Below are positions 8,897 to 17,543 of a stretch of 64,000 bases of DNA, piece after piece. Origin of the DNA: Deinococcus rubellus. Its GTDB lineage: Bacteria > Deinococcota > Deinococci > Deinococcales > Deinococcaceae. The stretch spans positions 253,501 to 317,500 of the forward strand of contig NZ_CP104213.1 of assembly GCF_025244745.1 (NCBI RefSeq), read 5' to 3'. How positions within the stretch are numbered: position 1 is the first letter of the stretch; every line of letters starts with the position of its first letter. A program made the position numbers and the translations under genes. The notes beneath the pieces were generated by a model, which was not told where the DNA came from, did not search any database, and worked only from the letters and a program-made list of their open reading frames with translations.

Positions 8897-9175
8897 TTAC
8901 CAGCGGTTGTTGCCGCCACCGCTGCTACGCGCGAAGCTACTACCACCACGGTCACTCTCGGGGGCAGCCTTCGTGACGGCGATGTTGGCGGCCTGGGGGC
9001 CACGACCATTCTTACCGGGTTCGATGTCGAACTCGACTTCGTCGCCTTCGTTGAGCTTGCGAAAGCCCGTCGCCTTGATGGCGCTGTAGTGCGCGAACAC
9101 GTCAGGCTGACCTTCGCACTCAATGAAACCGAAACCTTTTTCCGCGTTAAACCACTTTACTCGTCCTGCAGCCAT
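8897..9175 (-). CDS. Cold-shock domain protein
   Basis: The 92-residue protein begins [19 protein letters not shown], containing RNP1 (KGFGFI), with RNP2 at DVFAHYSAI. It has a Gly/Ser/Arg/Asn-rich C-terminal tail beyond the usual 67-70 residues. Such proteins bind single-stranded RNA/DNA and melt RNA secondary structure; some are known transcription antiterminators. The start has AAGGAG 4 nt upstream. Its long 5' region contains a strong promoter followed at once by a terminator-like hairpin (9338-9403), about 160-200 bp before the ATG. Confidence 0.95.
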   Translation of the reverse strand: MAAGRVKWFNAEKGFGFIECEGQPDVFAHYSAIKATGFRKLNEGDEVEFDIEPGKNGRGPQAANIAVTKAAPESDRGGSSFARSSGGGNNRW

Positions 9176-9337
9176 ACTTCTCCTTGAGTCATTCCAGGTA
9201 AAACCGCGCGCTTGTTCGTTGACCAGAGTGCGCGACCTCGACCTTTGGCGAACCTGGAACATCCATAGTGTCCCTTTTCAGCCGCCTTCGCATTGCAGAC
9301 TGGCCTACAAAGTGGACCTTTTGGTGTCATCGAAACC

Positions 9338-9457
9338 AAAAAAAACACCCTTTTGTGGGGCGTCGTTCCCCTCAAGTATAAAGGGCGATTCAGCCGAAGT
9401 CAACTTTATGCACCGAAATGAGCGACGGAAGTCTGAATATACGGCGCTGGGAGGGCG
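9338..9457 (-). repeat. Promoter plus hairpin element, copy C, upstream of the cold-shock gene
   Basis: On the minus strand: TTGACT (9398-9403), 17 bp, TATACT (9375-9380), then within about 12 nt a hairpin with CGCCC (9358-9362) pairing GGGTG (9346-9350) around a 7-nt loop, then eight T (9338-9345). Expected transcript to the hairpin end is about 30 nt. Upstream it shares with copy A the words CGCCCTCCCAG, CAGACTTCCGTC and GTGCATNAANTTGACTTCG. It is the only evident promoter for the cold-shock gene, so read-through past the hairpin must be possible. Confidence 0.75.
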
Positions 9458-9539
9458 TTTCTTCGATTCGCCTTCAGAGTCAGGGCACGGCTGCAGCAGC
9501 CAGAACGTGACCCATGCAACTTGAGCGCGCTCCATGATC

Positions 9540-9920
9540 GGCCCTCCCCACTACCAATCAGATAGAGAACTGTCCGTCCAGCACAATGAATTTCAGGAGT
9601 ATTGAACTTGTCCAGTTGCCGATATGCGGGATGCCACGCCGCGCCGCCAGATGCTGTTCAGCTGCCCCCCAGAATCCCTCTCTCTCCTGCCTGCCTCTGC
9701 CGAAGCGGGCGTCTGCACCTGGCTGACGGGCGGACGAACTCCCAACCGACCAGGCGCGGCTCCACTCTGGCCCGCCGATCTGCTGACTGAACACGGGCCT
9801 GAGCTGGAAGGCAAGCCGGTCCGCCGCCCGACATCTGCCGCCCTGATTGCCATAAAAGCGATCGTCTCGGCCTTTTTCAGCGGACCGCTACACGGTAGAG
9901 ACGCGCTGGACGTGCAGGTC
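9540..9920. other. Intergenic stretch, nothing recognised
   Basis: About 380 bp between the cold-shock upstream region and the ROK kinase end. Open frames on both strands overlap one another, lack ribosome sites and match nothing I recognise. It may be a decayed gene. No repeat or tRNA is seen. Confidence 0.4.
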
Positions 9921-10832
9921 TTACAGCGTTTGCTCTGAGCGCCCGGCCCACAGCCCTGCACCGATCAGCCCGGCATCCGCGCCCAGCTCGGCGTGAGTGA
10001 CCTGCGGCTGGTAACGCGGCGGAAAGCGGGCCAGGCTCTCCCGAACCCGCGCCAGGTAGCCTTCCCGCAATCCCACGCTACCGCCCAGCGCCACCCTGGT
10101 GACGCCCAGCAGCGCGGCGACATCGGCCGCCTTCCAGGCAATCAGCGCGGCGGAGCGGCGGTAGACGGTGTCGGCTGTCTCGTTTCCAGCCTCGGCAGCG
10201 TCGGCCAGGGCGCGGGCATCAGGCAGATTCAGGCTGCGGGCCTGCAGGCCCAGCGCGGTGCCGCTCGTCTCGAATTCCAGCGGCCCCAGGTCGCCCAGCG
10301 GCGGCACAGCTGTTCCGGCGGTCCACTCGGCAGGGACGCTGACGAAGCCGAGTTCGGCGTCCAGCCCGTTGGCCGCGAGGTGAAGCTGATGGCCCAAGAC
10401 CAGCCCCGCGCCGACCCCGGTGCTGACAGTGACGAACATGAACTCGCTCGCGCCGCGCCCCGCTCCTGCCACGTACTCGCCCCAGGCGGCGGCGCGGGCG
10501 TCGTTGAGCGCCGCGCAGGGCAGCGAGAAGCCCGCCGAGAGCTGCTCGGCCAGGGCAATGTCGGTCCAGCCAGGAAAGGTGTGGACGGCGGTGGCGGTAA
10601 CGCGCCCACCGGCAACAGCACCAGCGCAGGCCACCCCCACAGCGGCGGCCTGGATGGCCAGCGGCGCGGCCAGTTCAAGAGCGGCGGCGATCACCGCGTC
10701 CGGCGTGCTGGGCTTGGGGGTGCGGGCCTCCACGCGCCGGGTCAACTGGCCGCCGTGAAGCAGGGCCGCCCGCATAGACGTGCCGCCGATGTCCAGGGCA
10801 AGCAGGGCAGGAAAGTGGGAAGGTGAAGACAC
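9921..10832 (-). CDS. ROK family sugar kinase
   Basis: The 303-residue protein starts with the ATP loop LLALDIGGTSMRAALL. VGVACAGAV, ALNDARAAAWGEY (catalytic Asp), VTVSTGVGAGLVLG and VALGGSVGLREGYL follow. ROK kinases phosphorylate glucose, fructose, N-acetylmannosamine and similar sugars. The family's zinc-binding Cys cluster after the GH motif is missing here: the segment is PPLGDLGPLEFETSG with no Cys. This resembles some NanK-like or degenerate members and makes the substrate uncertain. Copy A of the promoter-hairpin element lies about 120-190 bp upstream on the same strand and may drive it. Confidence 0.88.
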   Translation of the reverse strand: MSSPSHFPALLALDIGGTSMRAALLHGGQLTRRVEARTPKPSTPDAVIAAALELAAPLAIQAAAVGVACAGAVAGGRVTATAVHTFPGWTDIALAEQLSAGFSLPCAALNDARAAAWGEYVAGAGRGASEFMFVTVSTGVGAGLVLGHQLHLAANGLDAELGFVSVPAEWTAGTAVPPLGDLGPLEFETSGTALGLQARSLNLPDARALADAAEAGNETADTVYRRSAALIAWKAADVAALLGVTRVALGGSVGLREGYLARVRESLARFPPRYQPQVTHAELGADAGLIGAGLWAGRSEQTL

Positions 10833-10954
10833 GGCCCCATTACAGCATCTGCCGGACGCTGCCGGTCCGGGCTGTCCAGGCCAGAGGAGGACTCAGCCAG
10901 GAGAACACCCAGACCCGAAAGTCAGACCTGGAGCTTGGAGTTGGATGCAGGACA

Positions 10955-11082
10955 TAAAAAATCCGCCTCAAGGGCGGGTGTCGTTTTATTGATAGGAAAA
11001 CTATAGCGCAGTATGCGGGCGAAGTCAAATTCATGCACTGAAATGCGGACGGAAGTCTGCATCCACAGCCCTGGGAGGGCGC
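10955..11082 (-). repeat. Promoter plus hairpin element, copy A
   Basis: On the minus strand: TTGACT (11023-11028), 17 bp, TATAGT (11000-11005), about 22 nt, then CCGCC (10973-10977) pairing GGCGG (10963-10967) around a 5-nt loop, then ATTTTTTATG. Over 86 aligned bases it differs from copy B (53573-53658) at only five positions. Its upstream part matches copy C. The nearest downstream gene in this direction is the ROK kinase at 10832. Confidence 0.8.
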
Positions 11083-11203
11083 TCCTCCAGGGTCAGGGCA
11101 AGATGCCATGCGGCTGGGTGGCGGCCAAAACAATGAGTGTGGAGGCGAGGGAATGTTGTTCGGTTCTCAGCATGCAGCCCACCCCGCCTTCTATTCTGCC
11201 AGC

Positions 11204-11716
11204 ATGCCACTTGAACTGGTGCAGGGCGACATCGCCGCCGAGACGAGCTGCGCTCTGGTCACGGCGGCCAACGCGCAGCTTGCGGGCGGCGGCGGCGTGG
11301 ACGGCGTGATTCACCGGGCAGCAGGTCCCGAACTGCTCGGGGCCATCCGGGTCATCGGCAGCACGCCCACCGGCAGCGCGGTGATCACGCCCGCTTTCAA
11401 TCTCTCCGGACAGGGCGTGAAGCACGTCATTCATGCGGTGGGGCCGATCTGGCGTGGTGGCGGGCAGGGCGAGGCAGCGCGGCTGGCCGGAGCCTACCAC
11501 CGCGCCCTGGAACTGGCGAGCGAGGCGGGCTGCCGCAGCGTCTCGTTTCCGGCCATCAGCACCGGCGTCTACGGCTATCCGCTGGCCGCAGCGCTGGACG
11601 TTGCTGTCGGCACGATCCAGGTTTATCTGGCGGCGCACCCCGAATTGCATGTCCGGCTGGTGCTGTTTGACCGGGCCGCCCTGAGCGCGGCGCAGCAGGT
11701 GCTGGACCGGTACTGA
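11204..11716 (+). CDS. Macrodomain protein (ADP-ribose / O-acetyl-ADP-ribose hydrolase type)
   Basis: The 170-residue single macrodomain begins [41 protein letters not shown], with the ligand-binding Asn and Gly-rich loop, and continues [12 protein letters not shown] and [15 protein letters not shown], the second phosphate-binding loop. Members remove ADP-ribose from proteins or deacetylate O-acetyl-ADP-ribose; both fit. The frame is open further upstream, but the homologous region starts at ATG 11204 and TATTCT lies 6 nt before it, as for leaderless genes. Confidence 0.93.
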   Translation: MPLELVQGDIAAETSCALVTAANAQLAGGGGVDGVIHRAAGPELLGAIRVIGSTPTGSAVITPAFNLSGQGVKHVIHAVGPIWRGGGQGEAARLAGAYHRALELASEAGCRSVSFPAISTGVYGYPLAAALDVAVGTIQVYLAAHPELHVRLVLFDRAALSAAQQVLDRY

Positions 11717-11775
11717 GCAGCCAAATGGACGGTGATGCGCGCTCAGCCGCTTCCCAATCGTCTAGACTGTGCGGC

Positions 11776-12090
11776 ATGTCTTTAGTCGTGATGGTCACGG
11801 TGCCGCCCGCTGGGGCCGCAGAACTGGCGCGGGGACTGGTCGAACACCGGCTGGCTGGCTGCGTGAATATGCTGCCCGGCGTGCAGACGGTTTACCGCTG
11901 GGGCGGCGAGGTGGCCGAGGAACCCGAAACCCTGCTGCTGATCAAGACCAACGGTGAGCGCTACCCGGAGCTGGAGCGATTCATCAAGGAGCACCACCCC
12001 TACGAGGTGCCGGAGATCGTGGCGCTGCCGGTGGACCGGGCCTCGCCGGAGTTTCTGCGCTGGCTCAACGGCAGCCTCAGTCTGTCCTGA
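11776..12090 (+). CDS. cutA: Divalent-cation tolerance protein CutA
   Basis: The 104-residue protein is full length for CutA: VTVPPAGAAELARGLVEHRLAGCVNMLPGVQTVYRWGGEVAEEPETLLLIKT, then ERFIKEHHPYEVPEIVALPV. CutA is a trimeric cytosolic protein implicated in copper and metal tolerance, with unclear molecular function. ATG 11776 was chosen because it begins the conserved domain and TAGACT stands exactly 7 nt before it. Confidence 0.95.
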   Translation: MSLVVMVTVPPAGAAELARGLVEHRLAGCVNMLPGVQTVYRWGGEVAEEPETLLLIKTNGERYPELERFIKEHHPYEVPEIVALPVDRASPEFLRWLNGSLSLS

Positions 12091-12103
12091 ACTGAAACAG
12101 CTT

Positions 12104-12205
12104 CATCCCAACTTGCTCTGAGATCAACCTATGTCGGTGTTTTTCCAACATAGGTCTTTATCGCCGTCAGCCGAGACCTTCTTATTCTCGCTCCGCCCAG
12201 CTTCG
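12104..12205. repeat. Palindromic intergenic repeat, copy 1
   Basis: Between convergent cutA and hemW. CCTATGT pairs with ACATAGG around a T-rich loop (about 12129-12155). Read on the minus strand it shares GCGGAG-GAGAA, GAAGGT, GCAAG and GGGATGAAGC in the same order with 49250-49331. It may serve as a bidirectional terminator. Confidence 0.5.
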
Positions 12206-12229
12206 GCTAGGGCTGAGCTTCAGTGGCTA

Positions 12230-13402
12230 TCAACCGTTCACGAAGTCGGCCAGCACCTTGTTGAGCAGCCACCAGCCCTGCTCGGTGGCGCGCAACTGCT
12301 CGCCCTCGCGCATCAGCAGGCCCGCCACCAGATTGCGTTGCAGCGGTCCGGCGTAGCGCTCGCCCACCGCGATGCCGCTGGCACGCGACAGCTCGGTCAG
12401 ATTGACTCCGGCGCGGGTCCGCAGACCCATGAACAGGGCGTCGGTGACGTGCTCCTCGGCGTCAATCGCCTCCGCCTCCCCGGCGAGGCCCGAGGCGAAA
12501 TCGTGGGCCAGCCAGTCGTGCAGGTGCGGGTTGGTGCGGCGCTCGGCTTTGAGCTGCGGATCACGGCTCGGGTAGTGACCCGCCGCGCCCGGTCCCAGAC
12601 CCAGATAAAAGCGGTTTTGCCAGTAGGCGCTGTTGTGACGTGAGTGCTCGCCGGAGCGGGCGTAGTTGCTGATCTCGTAGCGCCCGAAGCCCGCCGCTCC
12701 CAGCAACTCGGCGGTGCGCTCGAACCCCGCGCGTTCGTCGTCCTCGGCCACCGTGACGCCCCGGCGGGCAAACGGCGTGCCCGGCTCGATGGTCAGGGTG
12801 TAGGCGCTGATGTGATTCACCCCCAGCTCGATCAGTCCGGCGATGTCGCTTTCCAGCGGCTGCCCCGCCACCGCCGTGATCAGGTCGCCGCTGACCCGCA
12901 AGCCCGCCGAGGTGAGCTGCCGGACCGCCTGCCGGGCCTGCTCGGCGTCGTGCTGGCGGCCCAGGAACTTGAGGGTGGCGTCGTCCAGGCTCTGGACACC
13001 CACCGAGGCCCGGTCAAAGCCGAGTGAGCGCCAGTGCCGCGCCCGCGCCGCGCTGACGGTACCGGGGTTGACTTCCAGGGTGTTCTCGATTTTGCCCCAG
13101 CCGAGGTGACGCCGGATCGTCTGGGTCAGGCGGGCCAGCTCGTCGTCCCGCAGGAAGCTGGGGGTGCCGCCGCCGAGGTAGACCGTGTCCAGGTCAGTGG
13201 CATAGTTTGCCGCCAGCATTGCCGCCTCGCGCTCCAACTGGTCCAGATACGCCTCCACCTGCCCGCTGCGGCGCGTCAGCACGTGGAAGTCGCAGTAGGG
13301 GCAGATGCTGGGACAGAACGGAACATGCACGTAGAGATGCCGGACCGGCCCAACCTCAGTCGGCAATGCTGGCGGCAGAACGGAGGGGGGGAACGCACTC
13401 AC
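12230..13402 (-). CDS. hemW: Radical SAM heme chaperone HemW
   Basis: The 390-residue protein has the radical SAM cluster motif [13 protein letters not shown] near residue 30, then [31 protein letters not shown] and [13 protein letters not shown]. The last is typical of HemW/HemN-like proteins. The C-terminal HemN domain is present ([14 protein letters not shown]). HemW-class proteins bind heme and deliver it to respiratory enzymes. The extra Cys of true coproporphyrinogen oxidase HemN (CX3CX2CXC) is absent, favouring HemW. TAGACT lies 6 nt before the GTG start. Confidence 0.92.
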   Translation of the reverse strand: MSAFPPSVLPPALPTEVGPVRHLYVHVPFCPSICPYCDFHVLTRRSGQVEAYLDQLEREAAMLAANYATDLDTVYLGGGTPSFLRDDELARLTQTIRRHLGWGKIENTLEVNPGTVSAARARHWRSLGFDRASVGVQSLDDATLKFLGRQHDAEQARQAVRQLTSAGLRVSGDLITAVAGQPLESDIAGLIELGVNHISAYTLTIEPGTPFARRGVTVAEDDERAGFERTAELLGAAGFGRYEISNYARSGEHSRHNSAYWQNRFYLGLGPGAAGHYPSRDPQLKAERRTNPHLHDWLAHDFASGLAGEAEAIDAEEHVTDALFMGLRTRAGVNLTELSRASGIAVGERYAGPLQRNLVAGLLMREGEQLRATEQGWWLLNKVLADFVNG

Positions 13403-13464
13403 GCGGGCAGTCTAGGGGCAGCGGCGCGGGGCAACCGTGAGGACGACCGGGTCACAGCGGCCTC

Positions 13465-14016
13465 TCAGCCGATCAGTGCCAGTCCCTGCGGTACCCGCCC
13501 GGCCAGGCTGAGCAGCGCCTCGCCCAGTTGCGGCGGTTCGCACACCAGCACCGGCACGCTGAGGGCGGCGCAGAGGCTGGCGGCAGCGCTCTCACCCTGC
13601 CGGGTCACACCGCTCAGAAGCGTGGCCGCTCGCCAGGCCGGAAGGGGGCCACCCTCGCGGTAGCTCAGGCCGCTCGCAGCAGTCACAGTCCGCTCGGGCC
13701 ACTGCAAGGCGGGGCCGCCCGCCAGCGCCCCGCCCACCACCAGCACACCGCTGAACGGCTGCCCGCGGAGCGTGCGCTCCAGCGGCAGCAGGGTCCCGTG
13801 GACGAGCAGTTCGAGGTGGCCCTTGAGCCGCCCCCCCTCACCCGCCAGCCACAGCGCCAGGGCCTCGGCGGCGGCCCCAGCCGTTTCGGGGGCGGCAGCG
13901 ACGAGCCAGGCATGATTCCCGGCGCGGGCGGCATAGCGGGCGTGCAGCGCCCCGTACACGTCGCTCCAGACCTGCGGCGGAGCGGGCAAATGGAGAGAGG
14001 AAACGTTGCTCGGCAC
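13465..14016 (-). CDS. Hypothetical protein
   Basis: This is a 183-residue protein of unknown family, rich in Ala, Leu and Gly. Segments seen are HAWLVAAAPETAGAAAEALALWLAGEGG, FSGVLVVGGALAGGPALQWPE and VPVLVCEPPQLGEALLSLAG. There is no clear signal peptide or transmembrane span, and it may be a small alpha/beta domain. The GTG ending at 14016 was chosen because TATGCT stands 7 nt upstream; the open frame runs further but overlaps the divergent gene at 14128. It is transcribed away from the metallophosphoesterase. Confidence 0.6.
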   Translation of the reverse strand: MPSNVSSLHLPAPPQVWSDVYGALHARYAARAGNHAWLVAAAPETAGAAAEALALWLAGEGGRLKGHLELLVHGTLLPLERTLRGQPFSGVLVVGGALAGGPALQWPERTVTAASGLSYREGGPLPAWRAATLLSGVTRQGESAAASLCAALSVPVLVCEPPQLGEALLSLAGRVPQGLALIG

Positions 14017-14127
14017 GCTGCCCAGCATAGCGGGCGCAGCAGGCCAGTGAGGGGTCGGGCGAGGCAGTTTGGAGAGCTGTGCGGACAGCGGGCTGCCTGA
14101 GGGCAGACTTGCCGCTATCATGCCTGC

Positions 14128-14877
14128 GTGCGGCTGCTGCTGCTTTCTGATATTCACGCCAATTTCACCGCGCTCGAAGCTGTCCTGGCGGACGCCCAGG
14201 CGCGCAACTACAGTCAGGTCGTGCATCTGGGCGACGCGCTGGGCTACGGCCCGCACCCGCGCGAGGTGCTGAGCGCCCTACGCAACCTCGACGCGACCTG
14301 CCTGATGGGCAACCACGACCAGATGCTCCTGGACCGTGCCGACGGCCTGAATATGCGCGTGAGCATCGTCTCGCAGGCGCTGGCGTGGCAACTGGAGCGC
14401 CTGTCGGACCGCGACCTGGCCTGGGTGCGGAGCTGGCGCGACGGCATCGACGACCAGAGCATCGGCGCGCGCTACCGCCACGGCACCCCCACCAGCCTGG
14501 ACGACTACACCGACTCGGTGACGGCGGCCCGCGAGGCGTTCGCCGGGTGGCACGGGCGGCTGGCCTTCGTGGGCCACACCCACCACCCGGCGGTCTATGC
14601 CACGCTGAATGCCCCGGTGGGCGAGTGGGTCAAGCACCAGGCATTCGTGCAGGGCGGCAGCTATATGGTGCCGCCGGGAGCGCGGGTCATTCTCAACCCC
14701 GGCTCGGTGGGCCAGCCGCGCGACGGCAACCCACAGGCCAGTTACGCCGTCTACGACAGCACGCGCGGGCACTTCCAGGTATTCAGGGTCAACTACGACA
14801 TGGCCCAGGTGCAGCGCGACGTGAACCTGGCCGGACTGCCGGAAGTGCTGGGCGCACGGCTGCTGCTGGGCAAATGA
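14128..14877 (+). CDS. Metallophosphoesterase (YfcE/MJ0936-like)
   Basis: The 249-residue protein carries the calcineurin-like motifs in order: [19 protein letters not shown] (D-x-H), [12 protein letters not shown] (GD), CLMGNHDQM (GNHD), [11 protein letters not shown] (GHTH) and [14 protein letters not shown]. These coordinate a dinuclear metal centre that hydrolyses phosphomonoesters or diesters. The substrate is unknown. GTG is the start, with TATCAT 6 nt upstream. holB follows after 34 bp and may be cotranscribed. Confidence 0.92.
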   Translation: MRLLLLSDIHANFTALEAVLADAQARNYSQVVHLGDALGYGPHPREVLSALRNLDATCLMGNHDQMLLDRADGLNMRVSIVSQALAWQLERLSDRDLAWVRSWRDGIDDQSIGARYRHGTPTSLDDYTDSVTAAREAFAGWHGRLAFVGHTHHPAVYATLNAPVGEWVKHQAFVQGGSYMVPPGARVILNPGSVGQPRDGNPQASYAVYDSTRGHFQVFRVNYDMAQVQRDVNLAGLPEVLGARLLLGK

Positions 14878-14911
14878 GGCCACCTATGAAGCGTCCAGAG
14901 GCCTGCGCGCC

Positions 14912-15865
14912 GTGACCCTGATCCGGCCCGACCTGCCGCACCTGCCCGCGAGCCACGCCGCTTTGATGGCGCAACTCGCGCTGCCGCAGAGCAACGCCTG
15001 GCTGCTGACCGGCCCGGCGCGGGTGGGCAAGCGGGCGCTGGCGACGGTGCTGGCCGCCCGGCACAACTGCGCCCACCCGGACGGTCCACTGCCCTGCGGC
15101 GAGTGCGCCTCGTGCCGGGCGGCAGCGCTGGGCGTCCATCCCGACGTGCTGGTTCTCTCGGCCCGCACCGTCACCAGCACCGGCAAGGCGGCGCGGCGCA
15201 AGATCATCCCCATCGGCGCGGTGCTCTCAGCCCGCGACCAGGGCAAGGACTACGAGCAGCACGTCTACGAGTTCCTGGAAGTGCGGCCCACCTACCGGCG
15301 GCGCACTGTGATCATCGACGGAGCCGAGCATCTCAACCCCGAGGCCGCCAACGCACTGCTCAAACTCATCGAGGAGCCGCCGCACCGCGCCCTGTTCGTC
15401 TTGCTGGCCGAGGACCTGCGCTCGGTGATTCCCACCCTGGTCAGCCGCGCCAGCCGCCTGAACGTGCCGCCCGTGCCAGACACCGAGCTGGCGCGGCTGC
15501 TGACTGATGGGCACCAGCCTGGAGACGGGGCGCTGCTGGCCTTCGCCGCCGGACGCGCCGGACTGCTGAGCGATCTGGACGCCGTGCGGACCGCTCTGAA
15601 CGACGCCCGCCAGCTCACCGGAGCGCTGCAAGAAGGGCTGTGGCCCGCGCTGGAAGCCGCTGCCGCCCTGGAAAAGACCTTCTCGCCCGCACTGCACCCG
15701 GAAGCGCTGCGCTTCGTCTGGAGAGACGAACCGGGCACGGTGCGGGCCGCCGCCGACACGGCGCTCGAAGCCCTGCAAGAAGCGCTGGAAGCCTACGCCA
15801 ATCCGGGCCTGAGTTTTCAGGTGTTTGCCCTGACGCTGCGCGACGCCTTCGGAGAAGCGGGCTGA
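14912..15865 (+). CDS. holB: DNA polymerase III delta' subunit
   Basis: The 317-residue clamp-loader AAA+ protein has [17 protein letters not shown] (Walker A, variant PARVGK), a four-Cys zinc module (CGECASC after HNCAHPDG), [25 protein letters not shown] (Walker B region, sensor) and [13 protein letters not shown], which includes the SRC-like arginine-finger position as SRAS. Delta' joins delta and tau/gamma to load the beta clamp. GTG 14912 overlaps the stop of a nine-codon frame (ATG 14887), which may couple translation. Confidence 0.9.
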   Translation: MTLIRPDLPHLPASHAALMAQLALPQSNAWLLTGPARVGKRALATVLAARHNCAHPDGPLPCGECASCRAAALGVHPDVLVLSARTVTSTGKAARRKIIPIGAVLSARDQGKDYEQHVYEFLEVRPTYRRRTVIIDGAEHLNPEAANALLKLIEEPPHRALFVLLAEDLRSVIPTLVSRASRLNVPPVPDTELARLLTDGHQPGDGALLAFAAGRAGLLSDLDAVRTALNDARQLTGALQEGLWPALEAAAALEKTFSPALHPEALRFVWRDEPGTVRAAADTALEALQEALEAYANPGLSFQVFALTLRDAFGEAG

Positions 15866-15916
15866 GACGGTCAACGCAGGCCACCCATCCCGCCGCAGCA
15901 TGCTACCCTCTGGCCC

Positions 15917-16573
15917 ATGCCTTCAGGCCGGACCCTCGTCAAAATCTGTGGCACCACCACCCTTGGCGACGCGCTAAACGCTGCCGAGGCGGGCGCGGAC
16001 GCCGTTGGCCTGATCTTTGCGCCGGTCAGCAAGCGGCTCGTTGCACCTGCGCTGGCCCGCGAGATCTCGCTGTCAGTGGGACCGGGAGTGGGCCGGGTCG
16101 GGGTCTTTCTAAATCAGAGCGTGGCCGAGGTACTGCAGCTGGCAGACGCGGCCCGCGTGTCCGCAGTTCAGGTTCACGGAGAATTTTCAGGCCCCGAACT
16201 CGCGGAACTGGCCGGGTTCTATCCGGTCCTGCGGGTGGTTTCGCCGCAAACACTGACCTATCACTTTGAAGCGCCGCTGCCGCCCCACGTCACCTTGATG
16301 CTCGACGCGCCGCAACCGGGCAGTGGGCAGCCGCTCGACTGGGCCGCACTCGCGCCGCACTTTCCAGCGGGCGGGTGGCTGGCGGGTGGGCTGGGACCAC
16401 ACAACGTGGCGCAGGCGATCAGCGCCCTTCATCCCGCCGGGGTAGACGCGGTGAGCGCCCTGGAACAGTGGCCTGGGATCAAGGACCCGGCGCGGGTATG
16501 GGCTTTCGTGGCCGCCGCACAGCAGGCCGATGCGCGTCTGGACGCAGCAAAACCAGGAGCGGTGGGCTGTTAA
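15917..16573 (+). CDS. trpF: Phosphoribosylanthranilate isomerase
   Basis: The 218-residue TIM barrel begins [36 protein letters not shown]. It contains [26 protein letters not shown] and the C-terminal phosphate-binding [10 protein letters not shown]...[14 protein letters not shown]. TrpF converts N-(5-phosphoribosyl)anthranilate to the ribulose form in tryptophan synthesis. The conserved catalytic Cys (VKICG) and Asp (MLDA) are present. No other trp gene is nearby. TACCCT stands 7 nt before the ATG. Confidence 0.94.
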   Translation: MPSGRTLVKICGTTTLGDALNAAEAGADAVGLIFAPVSKRLVAPALAREISLSVGPGVGRVGVFLNQSVAEVLQLADAARVSAVQVHGEFSGPELAELAGFYPVLRVVSPQTLTYHFEAPLPPHVTLMLDAPQPGSGQPLDWAALAPHFPAGGWLAGGLGPHNVAQAISALHPAGVDAVSALEQWPGIKDPARVWAFVAAAQQADARLDAAKPGAVGC

Positions 16574-16576
16574 ACA

Positions 16577-16751
16577 AAAGTTATCCACAGTTTGCCGTTT
16601 CACTGTGGATAACTTTGGAAGGTTCCAGAGCACCTCAAAAAGCCTGCTCCATCGCGTCTGAGACGGCCTAGGCCGCTCCTGGCCCGGTGGCCCTCAAACA
16701 GGTTATCCACAAGTTATCCACAGACCCTGTGGAAAAGCCTGTGGATAACTT
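16577..16751. promoter_or_regulatory. Cluster of DnaA boxes as two inverted pairs
   Basis: Five exact TTATCCACA boxes occur: 16581-16589 (+), 16604-16612 (-), 16703-16711 (+), 16714-16722 (+) and 16740-16748 (-). A one-mismatch box is at 16728-16736 (-). The first pair forms a perfect 15-bp inverted repeat (16577-16591 / 16602-16616), and the second a perfect 13-bp one (16711-16723 / 16739-16751). The area has no gene. I see no dnaA, dnaN or AT-rich unwinding region beside it, so origin or DnaA-titration/regulatory site remain open. Confidence 0.85.
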
Positions 16752-16777
16752 TGAACCTTATTGATATGGGTTGGGGG

Positions 16778-17392
16778 TCAGCGGCGGCGCAGCAGCGCCC
16801 AGACCCCCGGTAGCAGCGCGGCGGCCAGCGCCAGCTTGATCAGGTCGCCGGGCAGAAAGGGGATCAGGCCCGCGCCGAGCAACGCCTGACCGTGCAGACC
16901 AGTCAGCGCACCCAGCACCGGCAGCCCGACGGCGTAGATCACCGCGTTGCCGACCAGCATCGCCGCCGCCATGCCCCAAGGCGTGCGGTCAGCGGCGAAG
17001 CGCTCGACCAGCCAGCCGACCAGCCCGGCAGCCAGCACGAAGCCGAGCAGGTAGCCGAGGGTGGGAGTCAGATTGCCAGTTTTGACGCTGAGCAGCGAAC
17101 CGACGCCGCCCGCGAAGACCGGCAGTCCCGCCGCGCCCGCCGCCAGATAAGTCAGCAGCGCAGCGGCTCCCTGGCGGCTGCCCAGCGCAGCCCCCACCAG
17201 CAGCACTGCCAGCGTTTGCAGGGTGAGCGGCACCGGGAACATCGGCACGCTGATCTGGGCGCAGACGGCCACCAGCGCCGCGCCGCCCACGACCAGCGCC
17301 ACGGTGCGGAGCAGGCTGGACTGGGCTTTGGCCGGGGCGCTGAGGGCGCGGGCGAGGGTGAGGTGCAGGGGCTGGCCGGAAGACTGGGTCAT
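16778..17392 (-). CDS. bioY: Biotin transporter S-component BioY
   Basis: The 204-residue membrane protein has about six hydrophobic helices and the BioY hallmarks AQISVPMFPVPLTLQTLAVLLVGAALGSRQG, GAAGLPVFAGG and LGYLLGFVLAAGLVGW. It is the substrate-binding component of an ECF biotin importer. No ECF ATPases or EcfT are nearby, so it works alone or with remote modules. An AAGGAA site precedes the ATG by 6 nt. birA lies upstream on the same strand, consistent with biotin-dependent control, though I do not see a classical BirA operator. Confidence 0.94.
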   Translation of the reverse strand: MTQSSGQPLHLTLARALSAPAKAQSSLLRTVALVVGGAALVAVCAQISVPMFPVPLTLQTLAVLLVGAALGSRQGAAALLTYLAAGAAGLPVFAGGVGSLLSVKTGNLTPTLGYLLGFVLAAGLVGWLVERFAADRTPWGMAAAMLVGNAVIYAVGLPVLGALTGLHGQALLGAGLIPFLPGDLIKLALAAALLPGVWALLRRR

Positions 17393-17472
17393 GGGAGTTC
17401 CTTTGCCGCGAAGGTGGGCAGCGACTTGTACTTGCGCTTGTGAAACGTCGTTGGGAAGGGGCCGAGGTGCAT
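17389..17472 (-). CDS. Possible small upstream frame overlapping bioY
   Basis: A 27-codon frame (MHLGPFPTTFHKRKYKSLPT...) starts at ATG 17472. Its stop overlaps the bioY start codon (CCATGA). The peptide is basic. TAGACT lies one base before its ATG, so the mRNA may in fact start inside the frame. It could couple to bioY translation, or be chance. Confidence 0.25.
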   Translation of the reverse strand: MHLGPFPTTFHKRKYKSLPTFAAKELP

Positions 17473-17543
17473 GAGTCTAGAGCATTTGTCCGCCGCCTTC
17501 ACGCTGCGTCGGCGAGACTGCCGGACAGGGGTCAGGGGGCGAC

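Noticed and set aside
9624..9938. 104-codon plus-strand frame in the intergenic stretch
   Set aside because: No ribosome site or -10 box, overlaps the ROK gene end and competes with minus-strand frames; no recognisable domain.
10945..10992. Short plus-strand peptide frame ending KNPPQGRVSFY opposite copy A (a similar one ends KNPPHRRLSFD opposite copy B)
   Set aside because: Such K-N-P-P-like peptides arise automatically when an intrinsic terminator is read backwards; similarity follows from the repeated DNA. Promoter hexamers on the other strand explain the sequence better, though nearby SD-like bases leave a small doubt.
16577..16751. Calling this the chromosomal oriC outright
   Set aside because: No dnaA, dnaN, parAB or AT-rich unwinding element beside it; box clusters also occur at DnaA-titration and regulated sites.
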